A stretch of 64,000 nucleotides of DNA from Sphagnum magellanicum (GCA_021904315.1 CM038926.1:2388718-2452717), one strand, 5' to 3'. Positions 10,680-22,581 are shown, numbered from the stretch's first letter. Numbers and translations: made by a program. The notes: generated by a model from the letters alone, not told the origin.

Positions 10680-12640
10680 TCATATGCATGCCACATTTGT
10701 GATTTGAATGGACATAAAATGACAAATTGTCCAAAGTTTGGTGAGATGAAGAAGATGTTACATGGGAAATTAATGACAATAGTAGAGGTTCAACTTGTTG
10801 AGACACAAACAATTATTGCAAATGTGAATGTGGTGGATGTTAATGTTACCACAAAAAGTAAAGTAATTGAAGAATAGGTGTTTAAGGATAGAGAGCCAAT
10901 TGAAGAAAAGAGTGTTGCTGATTGGGATAATGAAAAATGGTTAAAGAAGTCAATGGTGGAAATAATTCAATAAATTAAAAAAATACAAACCTAAACAAAA
11001 GGGCCATCCACATCCATGGAAGGATGGAACACAACTTGGTCAAGTATGCCAAATACTACTCCTGTGGAGACACATAAATCTTAGGAGGTAGTGAATTCAC
11101 AAGAAAAATTGATCATAGTAAAAGAGATTTTTCTAGATATTGGTAAGTAAATGTTAAAAACAAGTTATTTGGGATAGTTATTTAAATTAACTCCTAATTT
11201 TTAAAAATATCTTTGGTAAAAGCTAAAACCAAAAAAAATTCACAATTTAAATAGAGCGACCATAGATAAACAAGTTGGTTTTTCAATACCAGAGGTAAGG
11301 ACAACTATTGTAGCAATAGATAATCATATGGTGGTTATCCAAGTACAAATTAGGAAGAATATAATAGAGGATGTGTTGTTGGATGGAGGTTTTAGAATTA
11401 ATATTATCACTGAACAATTGAAATTGAGGTTGGAGCTTCCAAAGCCTAAACCTGCAACATATAATTTGAGGATGGCAAATCAAACAACCACAAAACCAAC
11501 AGGGTTGATCAAAGATTTAAAGATATATGTTCATGGCATTCCTTAACTACATTTATTGTACTTTAGAATAGTGTGGTAGATTTTAGTTATTCCATGTTGT
11601 TGGGAGACCGTGGTTGAGGGATGTTAAAGTGGCACATGATTGGGGGAGTAACACTATTACCATCTAAAGGAATGCAACAATCAGAACAATTATAATCACC
11701 AAACATTTGGGAGGTGAAGTAAAAAGACCATAAGTGTTACTATGTTATGATTATCAAAATGGTATCACAAATGAAGAAGAATATATCATCTTTGCTACAA
11801 AGTCAAAATTATTTTCAATGGGAACAATCAGTTTACCTAAGATAATTCAATTTGTAAAAATCACAGATGTGGAGATCATGATACAAATGTGGACTAGTAT
11901 TTTATAACAGGAATTTGGAGTACATAACATAAAAAAGAAAATAGTTAGCAACATATATGAGTTAGAAGTAACTTTGGAGGATAAGATGTATTTGAAGATG
12001 TACTATAATCATCAACCAAGGAGTGTTGCAATGGATGATACTCTAGCAAAAATCAAAACATAGGAATTACATATAACTAGATGGATGTTAACTGAAGATC
12101 AACAATTGATGAAGCTAAATCAAGGAACTAATGTAGAACCATAATTAGTGAAGATTAATGCATAGCAGGATATAGGCAAGGTGTTCAATTAGAGCAACTA
12201 TTGAAGGAGTTCAAAGATGTTTTGCATGGACATATAAAGATGTAAAAGGGATTCCACCAAAATTGGCATAACACATAGTTGAGTTGGACACTATACTAGC
12301 AGCACATCAAGCTAGGTACAAATTTAATCCAAACTATGCTACAATAATCAAACAAGATATAAACAAGTTGTTAACATCTATATTTATTTAATTTGTAAAG
12401 GAGGCTACATGGTCGTCACCCATTGTAGTAATACCCCAAAAAAATGGCAAAATTAAAATCTATATAGATTTCAAAAAACTAAATGCTGGCACAAAGAAGG
12501 ATCCATTCCCATTACCTTTCATAAATGATGTGTTGAACACAGTAGCAGGGTATGAGGCATATTCTTTCTTAGATGGATATTCAAGATATCAGCAAATCTC
12601 TATAATTTTTCGATACATACAAAACTACATTTATTACAGA
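10680..12640 (+). pseudogene. Decayed Ty3/gypsy gag-protease-RT remnant
   Basis: A CCHC zinc knuckle lies at 10689-10730 (CHICDLNGHKMTNC). A retropepsin-like region at 11300-11560 carries DVLLDGGFRINII (the usual D-S/T-G is D-G-G here), then LRMANQTTTKPTGLIKDLKIYVHGIP and, in another frame, MLLGRPWLRDVKVAHDWG. Reverse transcriptase starts near 12215 (KDVFAWTYKDVKGIPPKLA) and continues through ATWSSPIVVIPQKNGK to FLDGYSRYQQISI near 12600. The polymerase YxDD box, RNase H and integrase are absent: the sequence jumps to unrelated material after about 12640. Several stops and frameshifts are present. Confidence 0.85.
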
Positions 12641-12719
12641 CTAGGGGGCCAAAGGGCAAGTCAGTAAATCACTAGTAGTTTAGGAATTACAAAGTTGTAG
12701 ACTTGCCCCTGCAAATTCT

Positions 12720-15000
12720 TTTACAAATGAGTGGAATGCAAAGGGTTTGCCATACTTAATAAAATATCTTGCCATTATATTTGTTAATTACCAAAGGGAG
12801 ATGGTACAATATTTTAACAACAAGAATGTTATAACATTGATGAGAGTAGAAAGGGGTAGAAGGTAGATTGGGCACATATTATATTTAATAATCTATGTAG
12901 TGAATTAGATCAGTGGTATAAGTATGTCAAGGACAATAAGGGGGATAAGAAAGATACCTGTCACTTTGCTTCGGTATTAGCAAAAATCTTTTGGTATCTA
13001 TTTGTGCATCAAAAGGAGAATCCACAAAAACCATTGAACTAGGGAGGAAATGTAGACAACACTGGAAAACAGAAAGAAGGCTACAATAGACTCTCCAAGA
13101 AGTGTTCTTGAGAGGAATAACATAGTTAACGAAGGAGGAATCTTATGCTCATGAGTGAAGAAGGAACAAGAGAGCATAGATGTAAGGGCATAGAAATGAT
13201 GAGGGGTAGAATGGAACCATTTACAATGCTAATAGTGGTATGAGCAACTGGACAGACTACTGAAGAACCATAGATGATATCTCCACAGGAAAGACAACTG
13301 AGAGAACAAAGACATGAGGTACCACGAATGACATCTCCACATGACAAATAGTTGCGGGAGTAGAAGTAAGAAATACCACATATGACATTTCCAAAAGAGA
13401 GACAATTGAGGCAACATAGACAAGAAGTTAAGGGGGAACATGAGACAAGGTTTCCAAAGGGTGAGGAGCATTTGCACTTTGATGGGGATGTATATGAAGA
13501 TTAGATGGAGACCATTGTAAGTCCACAACATTTGCAACAACAACAACGATAGACATAGGAAGGTCTATATGCTATCGGACTACAGATGGAGAGAATGGAG
13601 ACATAACCTTCTTTTGTAATGTTTAGACCATCAGAACTATAGGTATTAATTACTAGACCAAGATTTGCATAAGGATTTCCATTTGAGTTTGGGCTAGGGA
13701 GTAGATTGGTGCAAGAGGTGGGATCATCTATAGAAGGATCTAAAAATCCTACAACATAAACAAGTACACGAAAGTCTATGGAGGAGGTAGCTACAAAATT
13801 AATGCAAGCAAATAAGCCAATTGAATTACTTCCGACCATGGCAATTGTGAGTTTGAATATGGGGAATTTGAATATGGAGATGAACAATCTGAAGAACAAA
13901 TTAGCTATAAGGGAGAAATAAAAGGCAATACTATGGGAGGAATTAGTAAAAAGTGAGACTTCCAAAAAGGGTATAAGCATAATGTGGAAATCTAAAGGAA
14001 GAGCATGGTAGAGGCTGAACTAAAAATTAAAGTATTCATTAAGAAACTATAGGATGAAAATGAGGAGCTCAAGGGTAATTTAACACGGTTGAAGTTATAG
14101 GATGAAGAATTGCAAGATTTAAGGCAAAAGGCTAAAATTTGGGAAACCATAGAGAAAAAGTGGACAGAGGTGTTGTTGTTTCATAAACAACAACAGGAAG
14201 CTCTGGGTAGTCTAGTGAAAGCACTAACTAAGGAAAAGAAGGAGAAGGAAAGTTATGATAGATTTGGAATTGGTGAATCTAAATAATGTATCTTTATTGC
14301 AATCTGAAAAACTTAGAAGAAAGACAACAAAGGCAAAAAAAGAAAAGTTGATGGAGGAAAAGAAGGCATACTACAATATCTACAAGCACAATTGGAGATT
14401 ACATAGGAATAGAGGAAGAATTTGGGCCCAACTAGTGTCAAGAAAAGGCTAGAGGATTATGAACATATGCTACAATATTATACCCTAATCAGGATAAAGA
14501 ACAAGATGAAGGATTGTGAGGTATAATTTGAGGAATGGTGAGAGGTTGTAGAGGAATATTTTACAAAGGAGTTGGAGAAGAATTTGGCTTAACATAAAGC
14601 TAATGAAAGAATTTTGAAGTACAAGTTGGAAGTTTATCAAAAGAATTTTCCAGATTTTGTTTGTGGTAATCCAACAAGTACAGACACATCGAACAAGGAT
14701 GAGGAGGCTGAAGCAAGGCCCATTGGAACAACTTGGGAGGAGGAAGTGCAAATTGAAGAACCACAAAAACTCAAAGGAGAACTAGCTTAGGAGGAGGGGG
14801 CTAGGAAGAGAAAAAACCATAGATAATTCAAGAACAAAAGTAGGTACTAGAGTCTATTCCAACAATAGAAAAAGAGGTATCCAAGATACAACCGTTGGAA
14901 ATAAACCATAGATTAAGTGGAGAAGGAGGTTAAAACTACAAAGTTAAAAGTGGGTACAAAACCATTGGTTGTTGAACAAGTTGAGACTACAAAGATTATA
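12720..15000 (+). pseudogene. Decayed coiled-coil / gag-like region downstream of the RT remnant
   Basis: The plus strand carries broken open stretches: FNNLCSELDQWYKYVKDNKGDKKDTCHFASVLAKIFWYLF near 12880-13010, and a long charged, heptad-like region at about 13850-14770 (for example ENEELKG, DEELQDLRQKAKIWETIEKKW, KALTKEKKEKE, EKNLA.HKANERILKYKLEVYQKNFPDF). The style is that of a coiled-coil structural protein encoded by some plant gypsy-like elements. It lies between a truncated RT and the LTR start at 15103, so it may be a second ORF of the same element or part of another element. Many stops are present. No enzymatic motif is seen. Confidence 0.55.
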
Positions 15001-15084
15001 ATGGAGGAGATAGATGCTTAGAAAGTTGTAGAATACATTCATTTCATTTTTTGTCATCTTCCATAGATTTCAAGGACAAAATCC

Positions 15085-15102
15085 AAAGTATAAAGGGGGT
15101 CA
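15085..15102 (+). other. Polypurine tract before LTR
   Basis: The sequence ccaaagtataaagggggtca immediately precedes tgttaaggggg. The purine-rich core aaagggggt is typical of the plus-strand primer adjoining a 3' LTR. Confidence 0.55.
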
Positions 15103-15460
15103 TGTTAAGGGGGTAGGATGATTACATGGTTTGGATGAATAAGTCATTTAAGTCATGGAGTGTTCATGGAACATTGTTGGTTTGAATTTTGAATTCTTAT
15201 TGGTTCTAAATCATGATGATGTGACTTGGGACTATCCAAAGAGGGAAGATCTAGGAAACATGAATTCATTATTAGACACATAGTTTAGAGGAAGTAAGAA
15301 TAGATATAGGTACTTTGTAATAAAAAACCACAAATTTTGTTTTTGATAGACCACATATTTTATTTAGTTGTTTTGATTTCATTTCCACATAGCATGGAAT
15401 TTTAGTAATATAGAAAAGCATAGATTTTTGCAATGATTTCTATGTTCATATTGTTGTGTG
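15103..15460 (+). mobile_element. LTR (family C), 5' part
   Basis: Starts TGTTAAGG. Its first ~280 bp align with 44126-44420 (tgttaagg..ataggta.gattacatg, ttgaattttgaattcttat, attagacaca, gtagaa/ataccacaaatt). The 3' boundary is not resolved. Confidence 0.6.
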
Positions 15461-15705
15461 AATTTTTTGTAGTATTAAAATATGATGGAATGAATTGTAA
15501 TCTTGTCATGGAGTTTTTTACAATGTATTCTAAAGTGCAAATTCTAGTTACATAAAATAATCATGAATATGGTGTTTTAATGAATGGCAAATATAAATGT
15601 GTTGATAATCAAAGCAGAAATAGTGAATGTATGCATGTGAAGTGCAAATTTGTTGTTACAGTAATGTGAAATAATTATGTAGGAATTAAATTTCACTTCT
15701 CCACT

Positions 15706-16265
15706 AGCATGTATATTAGTGTTTAGTGCATGAATTACGAAAAAACATATTATTGATTTGCCATTACATATGATCCACAAATGTTGTTCCAAATTATGTA
15801 GACACCAATTGCCTTAAACCCTAAACCCATGCCTTTTTAGACTTGTTGCCTCTTATGGCCTTTATGAACTAACTATTTTGAGCAATGTCATGAGAAGTGG
15901 CCTTAAGAATAGTTATAATGACTAACTAAAACGATCCATTCTTTTCTTGATGTTTAGGATCATATGGGCATGGAGCATTGAATTAAACTGATATTATGTA
16001 CATCAAATTATCAAATTGTTATGCCACTTGTCACATATACATTAGAGACTTTGTTTGATTATAGCATGTATGTATTGAGTTTGGTGCATTATGAAAAAAC
16101 ATGCTATTGATTGCCATTGTACATGATCCATATTTATTATTTTTCCAAATTTTGTAGATCTACCAATTGCCCTAAACCCTAAATCTAGATGCCTTTCTTG
16201 ACTTGTTGCTTCTTATGGCCTTTATGTTGATATTTTTGGGTAGTGTCATGAGAATTGGCCTCATG
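15706..16265 (+). repeat. Diverged tandem duplication, period about 358 bp
   Basis: Units 15706-15905 and 16065-16265 share atgtat..att.agt, ttaggtgcat/gtgcatga.ttacgaaaaaacat, attgatt.gccatt.acatatgatcca, caattgcc.taaaccctaaa and cttatggcctttatg. Each unit includes a telomere-like taaaccctaaa. No coding potential. Confidence 0.7.
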
Positions 16266-16269
16266 AAGG

Positions 16270-17100
16270 TATAGTCTAAGACTTGAAATTTTTCATATTG
16301 TATTATGCCCATATTATTACTGTAATTGACTATTTTTTTTTATCAATCCATGTTTGCTACAACCCAAAACATTGTAGGCCTATCCTAATGAGAGGTTGCA
16401 TTCTGTGTAATTTGGGAGAGGTTTTAAAATCTACAAATTTTCAGGCATCTTTGAAGAACTATTTGGGTTATAATTCATTTTGAACAATCCCTTAGCTTGT
16501 GTGCAAATCTTCTTAAGTTCATGGTGCCTTCAAGATATTATACTACATATTTGTTGTGTACTAAAACAAAGTGAGATTGGGAACCTTGCAATATGTTATA
16601 TATTATGAGTTTGAATGCTCACAAGTCATTTTTGTGTTGATGTTTATAGCACCATATGAGAGGGTATATGGTGTTACTTTGTTGGTAATGACCAAGTTAC
16701 AATCCAAAAGCCTTATTGGTTGACCAACAACTTTGGAGAACCATTTAAAGAGGTTTTTATGGGCTTTGTGTAGTTCCATAACATGTAGGTGCAAAACCTT
16801 GGTCTAGCTAGGGGTCATGCTGCCTTTAACTTAAACCAATTTGAACTTTACATTATGGTCATGAAAGAAGGTGATCTCCAACCCTACTAGATCCTCAAAC
16901 AAGTAGATGGCATGTTTTTATTGAGTTATCTGCAACATGATGGCAAGTTGCATGGACTATTGTTACATTGAGTGATCCATAATGATCCACAAATTATGGG
17001 AAAAACACTAGCTAGTGGTATTTGGTCATCTAAAAAAGCCATTTAATCGCCTTTTTTGAATAGTTTATTTGTTCCAAGGCCTTTATGCATAAACCCTTAC
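16270..17100. other. No gene recognised
   Basis: AT-rich sequence with only short ORFs. It ends at the target-site duplication of the CACTA element at 17101. Confidence 0.4.
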
Positions 17101-17103
17101 TAT

Positions 17104-17260
17104 CACTAGAAGAAAACTGGGATTTTGTAACCAACAAATTTGCGACTAGTTGCGACTATTTGACATTTACAACTATTGTTGGTTATATTTACAACTACTT
17201 TTTGCATTTGAAGCCGCTTGCAACTACTCTATGACTAACTTACGACTAATGGATTTTTTC
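17104..17260 (+). repeat. CACTA left terminal inverted repeat and subterminal repeats
   Basis: CACTAGAAGAAAA at 17104-17116 pairs with the right end at 22569-22581. Short motifs then recur: tgcgactagttgcgactatttg, acaactattg, acaactact and tacgactaat. These are typical transposase-binding subterminal repeats. Confidence 0.85.
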
Positions 17261-17446
17261 ATCCTTTCATTTGGATAGTTTTCAATACAATTTCCATCCA
17301 AGAAGACCCCTCTACCTACCATTAGTTGCAAATGTCACCAAATGAGTCATAACCCTGTGAGTATTCCAAATGTATTATACATATTTTAGGCATCTCAGAT
17401 GATGCACCAAAATCTGGCATAAGTAAGAAGACTTAAACCCCATCAG

Positions 17447-17484
17447 TCCCTAAACCCTAAATTAAACCCTAAACCCTAAATGGG
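17447..17484 (+). promoter_or_regulatory. Telo-box cluster upstream of captured gene
   Basis: Four or so copies of the plant telomere-like motif aaaccctaaa within about 40 bp. A GA-rich, GC-elevated tract (17520-17600) resembling a 5' untranslated leader follows. In plants such telo-boxes are common in promoters. Here they may be the captured promoter of the HMA gene. Confidence 0.45.
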
Positions 17485-17853
17485 GTGCTATGAAGTTGAT
17501 ATTCTTGTGGGCCTACTGGGATGCAGGAAGGAGACGAGACCGAGCGGGGAGAGGAGAGGAAGGGAGAGGGAGACAGAAGAGATTTGAGAGAAGGGAAAAC
17601 AGAAAGAGAGAAAAATCATGTAGCCGATCAGAGGCGGAGGCGGAAGAGAACAATAGTCCGTATGATTTCGGGGATGGATGCATCTGCAAGTAAGGCGAGC
17701 TCACTGGACATCGAGGCGGAGGCGGAGGAGGGACGATTCCACAGCCTATAGCGAGCACCGGAGAAGAAAGGATTCTTCATGCTTGTAACAAACGAACGGC
17801 ATGAGGAGCTGCAGTAGTTTGTGAGTGCATCATGAGCTATGTTGGAGACCTAG

Positions 17854-18651
17854 AAGAAGATTGCAACAACTTTAAAGCGTTGTGCCATAGAGCTGGAGCA
17901 GCAGCGTGACAACAACAAGAAGACTTGGAAGACTCGTTCATTTTCCTCTGGCATCTTCAACACAGAGTTCGCCACACAATCCCTTCTCTACCAAGAATTT
18001 TTAGCTTCACGTTGCTTCCCCTGCGATCCAGAAATTTTCGCCCCGACATGGATACTGCCGACTTACGACAACCCCATAGTACCCCAACGCGCAGCTTATG
18101 AACAGCAGATGCCAGAGCTGCCCAACAGAAGAGTGTACATGAAAGCGGCAGCTGAACCTCCTCCTCCTCCTCTTCCCACCACGTACTACTGTCTGTACCC
18201 CAAAGTTCAAACAGTCACGGACGGACCTAGTGTGCGCACTGTCGTCGAGGAGCCCCGAGATCGAGTTGTGGAAGCCGGAGTTCCAGTCGTCTCCCAGGAT
18301 GCCGTGAGAAGAGAGTCGCAGCTGCCTCCTCCTCCTCCTCTCAAGAATCTGGTACACACTACTGTTTCTTGATCTCCCTCTGCATCTCTGTGCATCTCTG
18401 CGCCTGCCTGCGAAATCTTTGTTACATACATAGCTTGAAAATGCATCAGCGATCATCACCCACCCACAGAAGTAGATTGTCTGGTAAAATCTGTCAAAGA
18501 CGATAGGTTGTAGCTGCTTGGATCAGGAATCTTTCTCCGTCTTCTGACACAGACTTTGCTGCTTTTTTTCTACAGCCAATCGAGCTGAAGGTGCCACTGT
18601 GTTGTGAGAAGTGTGAGAAGAAAGTCTACGACAAACTTATGGACTTATCAG
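17854..18651 (+). pseudogene. Captured fragment of an HMA-domain (HIPP-like) gene, two exons
   Basis: Exon 1 is open from the codon after a TAG at 17851 to 18351. It encodes a region with SFSSGIFNTEFATQSLLYQEF, a proline-rich PPPPPLPTTYYCLYPKVQTV and PPPPPLKNL. A GTACAC...TACAG intron spans 18352-18575. Exon 2 (18576-18651) continues in the same frame as PIELKVPLCCEKCEKKVYDKL, the first strand and metal-binding CxxC helix of a heavy-metal-associated domain. It ends at a GTGATG donor. Proline-rich plus HMA is the layout of plant metallochaperone-like HIPP proteins. The second half of the HMA domain and any CaaX box are not found, and stops precede exon 1 (17820-17853). Base composition is richer in GC than the flanks. 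It is a capture product, possibly transcribed, not a complete gene. Confidence 0.65.
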
Positions 18652-18709
18652 GTGATGATCTACTTATTATTCATGCATGAGTGAGTTCTTCAGAGCTTGG
18701 TGTAAATTG

Positions 18710-18835
18710 CAGGTTGTGATCACTGAATGCAGAAAGGAAGAATCGGGTTGCAGCAGGAAAGGTTGTGATGTCTCCATGCAGAAAGGAAAGAATGGGGTGC
18801 AGGCTGCATAGGCTGTGATCTCTGAATTCAGAAAG
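18710..18835 (+). repeat. Three degenerate tandem units after the HMA exon
   Basis: The theme gttgtgatc.ctgaatgcagaaaggaa..aatcgggttgcag occurs three times with changes (starting near 18713, 18760 and 18808), period about 47-50 bp. Confidence 0.6.
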
Positions 18836-19081
18836 GGCGCCTATTGCTCACCATCAGATATTTCCGGCTATCACAGGCCCGAATGTGAGGATGCCATGGC
18901 TCTTGTCAATGACATCCTAGTCCTCACTCTACGATATCCTTTCACCACTTTACTTGCCTCATTTGTACAATTTGTGCAGAGAATCCATACACTGCTTCTG
19001 GATCAAACGCCTCTGAACTCTTTTGATATTGGGCTTGGAGTGGCATTTCAAAAGAGTGTCTAGGGCTGCCCTCCCCATGAC

Positions 19082-20044
19082 TTGGGATGGTCGGCCTGCG
19101 CAGAAGTGCCGGAACAGATCATGAGATCATGGTGCTGGCATCATTTGTGTGCTCTAGCCACGAGATGCAGTATTGAACATGTAGTGCTGGAGTTCCCTAA
19201 ATTGACAGGGTGTACCCGTTGGGACTGTTGGCTTGCAATTATCCGGGAGGTGATTGTTGCTCACCAATTTATTCGTACATTCCAGTTGGAGGGTGTTGGT
19301 AAAGCTGAAGCTCTAGCAAAGGCAGTGCTGGGTATTGCTCGCTTGAGAGCCACAAGGGAAACTTCACATGTCTTGCCACCAAAACCAGAAACCTTGCTTA
19401 CATATTCCTAGGGAGAGGAAATGCCTGCTGGGGACTTGGTATTGGTTGTGTTAGCAAACACCTTGCATCATCTGGAGGTGTCAACAAGCAAGTAGTTACA
19501 GATCTTGATATCAACCAAGGTGGTCGGATTTATGCCAACTCAGCAGCATCTATTGTAGCCGGCTTTGGATCTTCACCTCTGAAAGGAGTTGATAAAGGCA
19601 AAGAGGCATCTGTTCCTATTGGTGAGGTCCTCATAGGTGAGATGACTCCTTTAGAAAAGGTAATTGTGCAATCACGGGATAACAACAAAAGAGTTATGCT
19701 TGCACAAGCAACAATAGAGGGGGGGTGCGAGTTGAGGGCATTGGCACAAACCTTGCAGTCTTGAGGTATATTACATTTCTTTCAAGGGAGGATATAACAT
19801 GGATGAGGTATCTTCCTTTGTTCTGCTACTAAACAAACAACATGTTATGTGACAATGTTTGACCAGACTAGTATGGCTCCTCCTGCAAGTGGATTGATGA
19901 TGTTTAGTGGTTTTCTTCTATCTGTTTCCAGGAATTACTTTCTCCTTTGACAACTTCTATCACATGGCTTCAATCGGTTCTAGTATGGGAGGAGCCCTTA
20001 AAATCTATCACTTTCTGTGTGATTGTTTCATACATTATCTACAG
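19082..20044 (+). pseudogene. Captured fragment of a DUF639-family gene
   Basis: Plus-strand frames match the conserved core of plant DUF639 proteins as I know it. First comes FPKLTGCTRWDCWLAIIREVIVAHQFIR with GVGKAEALAKAVLGIARLRATRE, then (after a stop at 19409) GEEMPAGDLVLVVLANTLHHLE. After a one-base frame change near 19490 follow GRIYANSAASIV, GEVLIGEMTPLEKVIVQSR and KRVMLAQATIEG, and after a seven-G run at 19719-19725 VRVEGIGTNLAVL. A GT..AG intron candidate is at 19766-19931. The next exon, 19932-20044, reads ELLSPLTTSITWLQSVLVWEEPLKS and SYIIYR, with the predicted hydrophobic segment, and a GTGTTA donor follows. Stops, two frameshifts and an out-of-phase junction show decay. DUF639 has no established biochemical role. 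Confidence 0.75.
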
Positions 20045-22429
20045 GTGTTATTTTCTTTACCTTATTATTGTTGACACAGTTGTTTCTATCAAGAACTGGT
20101 TGAATGAAGTCAGTTTCGCAAGGAGTCTTTTGCCTACAGTGAGAAATCGAATGGGATAAAAGCTAGCATCTATTTAATTCTTGCTTAGGGTTGTTGTGGT
20201 GCCATTGGTCTCAAGGACATTGGGCAAGTCTTCTTTCAGGTTTGAGTGATTTGCTTGGGCTCTTCATGGGCTATGGAGCAGGTTGTGAGGAAACAACCTG
20301 GTGGGCAAAGGCTATGAGAAAAATATTTGGGCATCTGGTATGTACCTATTTCTTATATAAGTTGAGTTTTACCCCATGTAGGAGTTCAGAATATTAAAAA
20401 TGGGATTAGGTCTAGGATGTTCACATAATCAGTTTATGAATGCCAACCTAAAAGTTGATGAAATCAAGGTTAATCTGAGAGTTCTAAACCTTGGTCCAAA
20501 AATGATTTTTGTGTAACCTAACCCTGCACTATGATGGTGAGCCTCTGCAGGATATCATGTTCTTGAACATATTAGGTGGAATTTGTGGATGGGTGTAGAC
20601 AGTGGAGGCAGAGTGGATATCAGTGGACCATGTGGCACATATCAAGCCTTCCGATGGGAACTCAGCTACTACATAGTGTAACTTCTTATCATTTCTTAGT
20701 CAATATACTCTCTAAGTTGAAAACTAAGAGAACACTTTTAGACTGCTCTGCTAAGATAATCAAGTTGTTAGTTGTGTAGTTCTCAGAGTTACAGAGTTTT
20801 TGAGGTTTCAAATTAGAGACCTTCTGACTGAATTGTCATGCTTGCTACTAATGGGAAAGCTTTGTGGGCCCCCTGGAGGAAATGCAGTGGCAGCCCATTT
20901 GACAGGTATGCACAATGCCATAAAGATATTAAACAGTCGCATCAGAATTCTACACCACCATCTTGTGTCTATTCAGAAAGGTATGTGACTCACCCTGTGT
21001 CACCCCATATGCATTCATCCACTCAAGTGTTGTACAACATTATGCCATGAGCATGTGGCCTTTTGGAGATACACTTCTTAATTCCTTTCATCAGTAGACA
21101 ATTGAGCCCTCGTACTGATTATGAAGATTGTTTGTACATGAGAAGCTCCATATGACCATTCACTTCTACGGCAAGTTTCCAGCCTAATTTGCAGACTACC
21201 TGTAATTGATTCTTCAACATTTCAGGATGATTTTCTCATGGTATGTACTCATTTGAGGTGGGTTGAGCATTGGTTTCACGTGTCAACCTCACAATATGTG
21301 TATCACTTTACTTGAACGACAGAAACATTGGTGAATTCTTTGTGAATGTAGGTCATGATGGGGCCGTTAATGCCAGGGTTGATGGCACATGTGAACAGTG
21401 CAATGACACACTTGGTGTTGGATATCCAAACATCTACTTGCTCCTTTTTGGACTTGGATCATCTAGTTATTCAAGTTAAGTATTGTTGATTACATTAAGG
21501 TAGGAACCCATGTTCAATACAAAACATTTTTCCATCTTTGAAAAACTTAATGTGAATGTGCTCATTAAGTTTTTATTAGCTCAATGGAAACCATTTTCCA
21601 TGTCCATTTTGTGTGTGATTAGTGAGCCATGGTAACCCTAACACTAGAACATTGTTAATTAAACCCTAAAATGCTAACCTCAATTCATAATGTTAAACTA
21701 GGGTCCATTATTCCTTTTCAATAAAAATATTTTCCAAATTATTTAACATCGTCTTGTGGCAAGTTTCTATTCTTCGATCTTTAAAATATGTGGCAAATTC
21801 ATAGTTATGACATTCTTCATTTTGCACATTAAAATTCTTTAAAATTCTTCATTTAGCACCTTGTCATAACATTCTTTACCCGCGAATGTTTACCAAATTA
21901 CACTGGTTGATCTATAAATTTTTTAAAAATTCTTTAAAATTCTTGCTTCTTTGGGCTTCCATAACATTCTCACACCAAGAATGTCATAACTATGGGCAAA
22001 TTTGAAATTTTCATTCAAATAATAATGTGACACGTGTCAAGATCTTCATTTTTGACATTTGATGAATGGGATATATCTAGGGTTTTTTAATAAATATTCA
22101 AATGTCATGACGCTCATAATGACACGTGGCACATTTCGATTAGCCAAACACAAAAGACGTGGCCATTTCTTAGCCATAAGATTTAGAAAATTTTAGATCA
22201 TCCAATATCACAATCTGGTTTCCCAAATATTAGAAACCATGCCATGTGGCAACAACCCATTAGTTAATCGAAAGTATTTCAAGAGTTAACATGTGTCTCC
22301 ACATGGTTGGAGTTTGGATCCACCAAAATAGTTGCAATTTATAGTCGCAAAATGATGCCTTGTATACATTATGTATATATTGGCCCCATCGGATGAAATA
22401 ATATATACTAAATGTAGAGTTCATCTACC
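20045..22429. other. Interior of CACTA element, unassigned
   Basis: Contains further short open stretches (for example 20838-21050 and 21270-21479) that could be more distal exons of the captured gene, but I could not assign them. From about 21500 on it is AT-rich with ttctttaaaattctt-type local repeats and two acacgtgtc/gacacgtgg motifs near 22030 and 22122. Confidence 0.4.
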
Positions 22430-22581
22430 ATTTGATGACGTCATCCTGATGTAATGTTTTGCGACTATTTGTCGTTTGCGACTTGTCTTAGGCGACTATT
22501 AGACAATTAGTTATAAAATGTTTCTTTCGACTAAAAAATAGTCGTAAACACCAGTTGTAAATAAAGATTTTTCTTCTAGTG
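22430..22581 (-). repeat. CACTA right terminal inverted repeat and subterminal repeats
   Basis: Contains ttgcgactatttg, tttgcgacttg, ggcgactatt and aaaatagtcgtaaacacc, ending ttttcttctagtg at 22581. It mirrors the left end. Confidence 0.85.

Larger units (their letters stand above)
17104..22581. mobile_element. Non-autonomous CACTA (En/Spm) element carrying host gene fragments
   Basis: The left terminus at 17104 is CACTAGAAGAAAA; the right terminus ending at 22581 is its reverse complement (TTTTTCTTCTAGTG). A 3-bp TAT target duplication is at 17101-17103 and 22582-22584, the size expected for CACTA elements. Both ends have subterminal arrays of gcgactat/acaacta-type repeats (17143-17260 and 22460-22560, also near 22333). 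Length 5478 bp. No TNP2 transposase coding region was found inside, so it would depend on transposase in trans. Instead it carries exon-intron pieces of an HMA-domain gene (about 17.4-18.7 kb) and a DUF639 gene (about 19.1-20.1 kb). It is a gene-capturing or Pack-CACTA type element. Confidence 0.85.

Noticed and set aside
17447..17484. Interstitial telomere array
   Set aside because: Only about four imperfect, spaced copies. Better explained as telo-box promoter motifs.
17513..17758. Minus-strand 81-codon proline-rich ORF opposite the captured gene leader
   Set aside because: It arises from the GA-rich leader read backwards, with low complexity and no support.
18007..18459. Minus-strand ORFs of 150 and 79 codons opposite the HMA gene exon
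   Set aside because: The plus strand has a coherent proline-rich to HMA reading across a GT..AG intron. The minus-strand frames do not respect the exon boundary.
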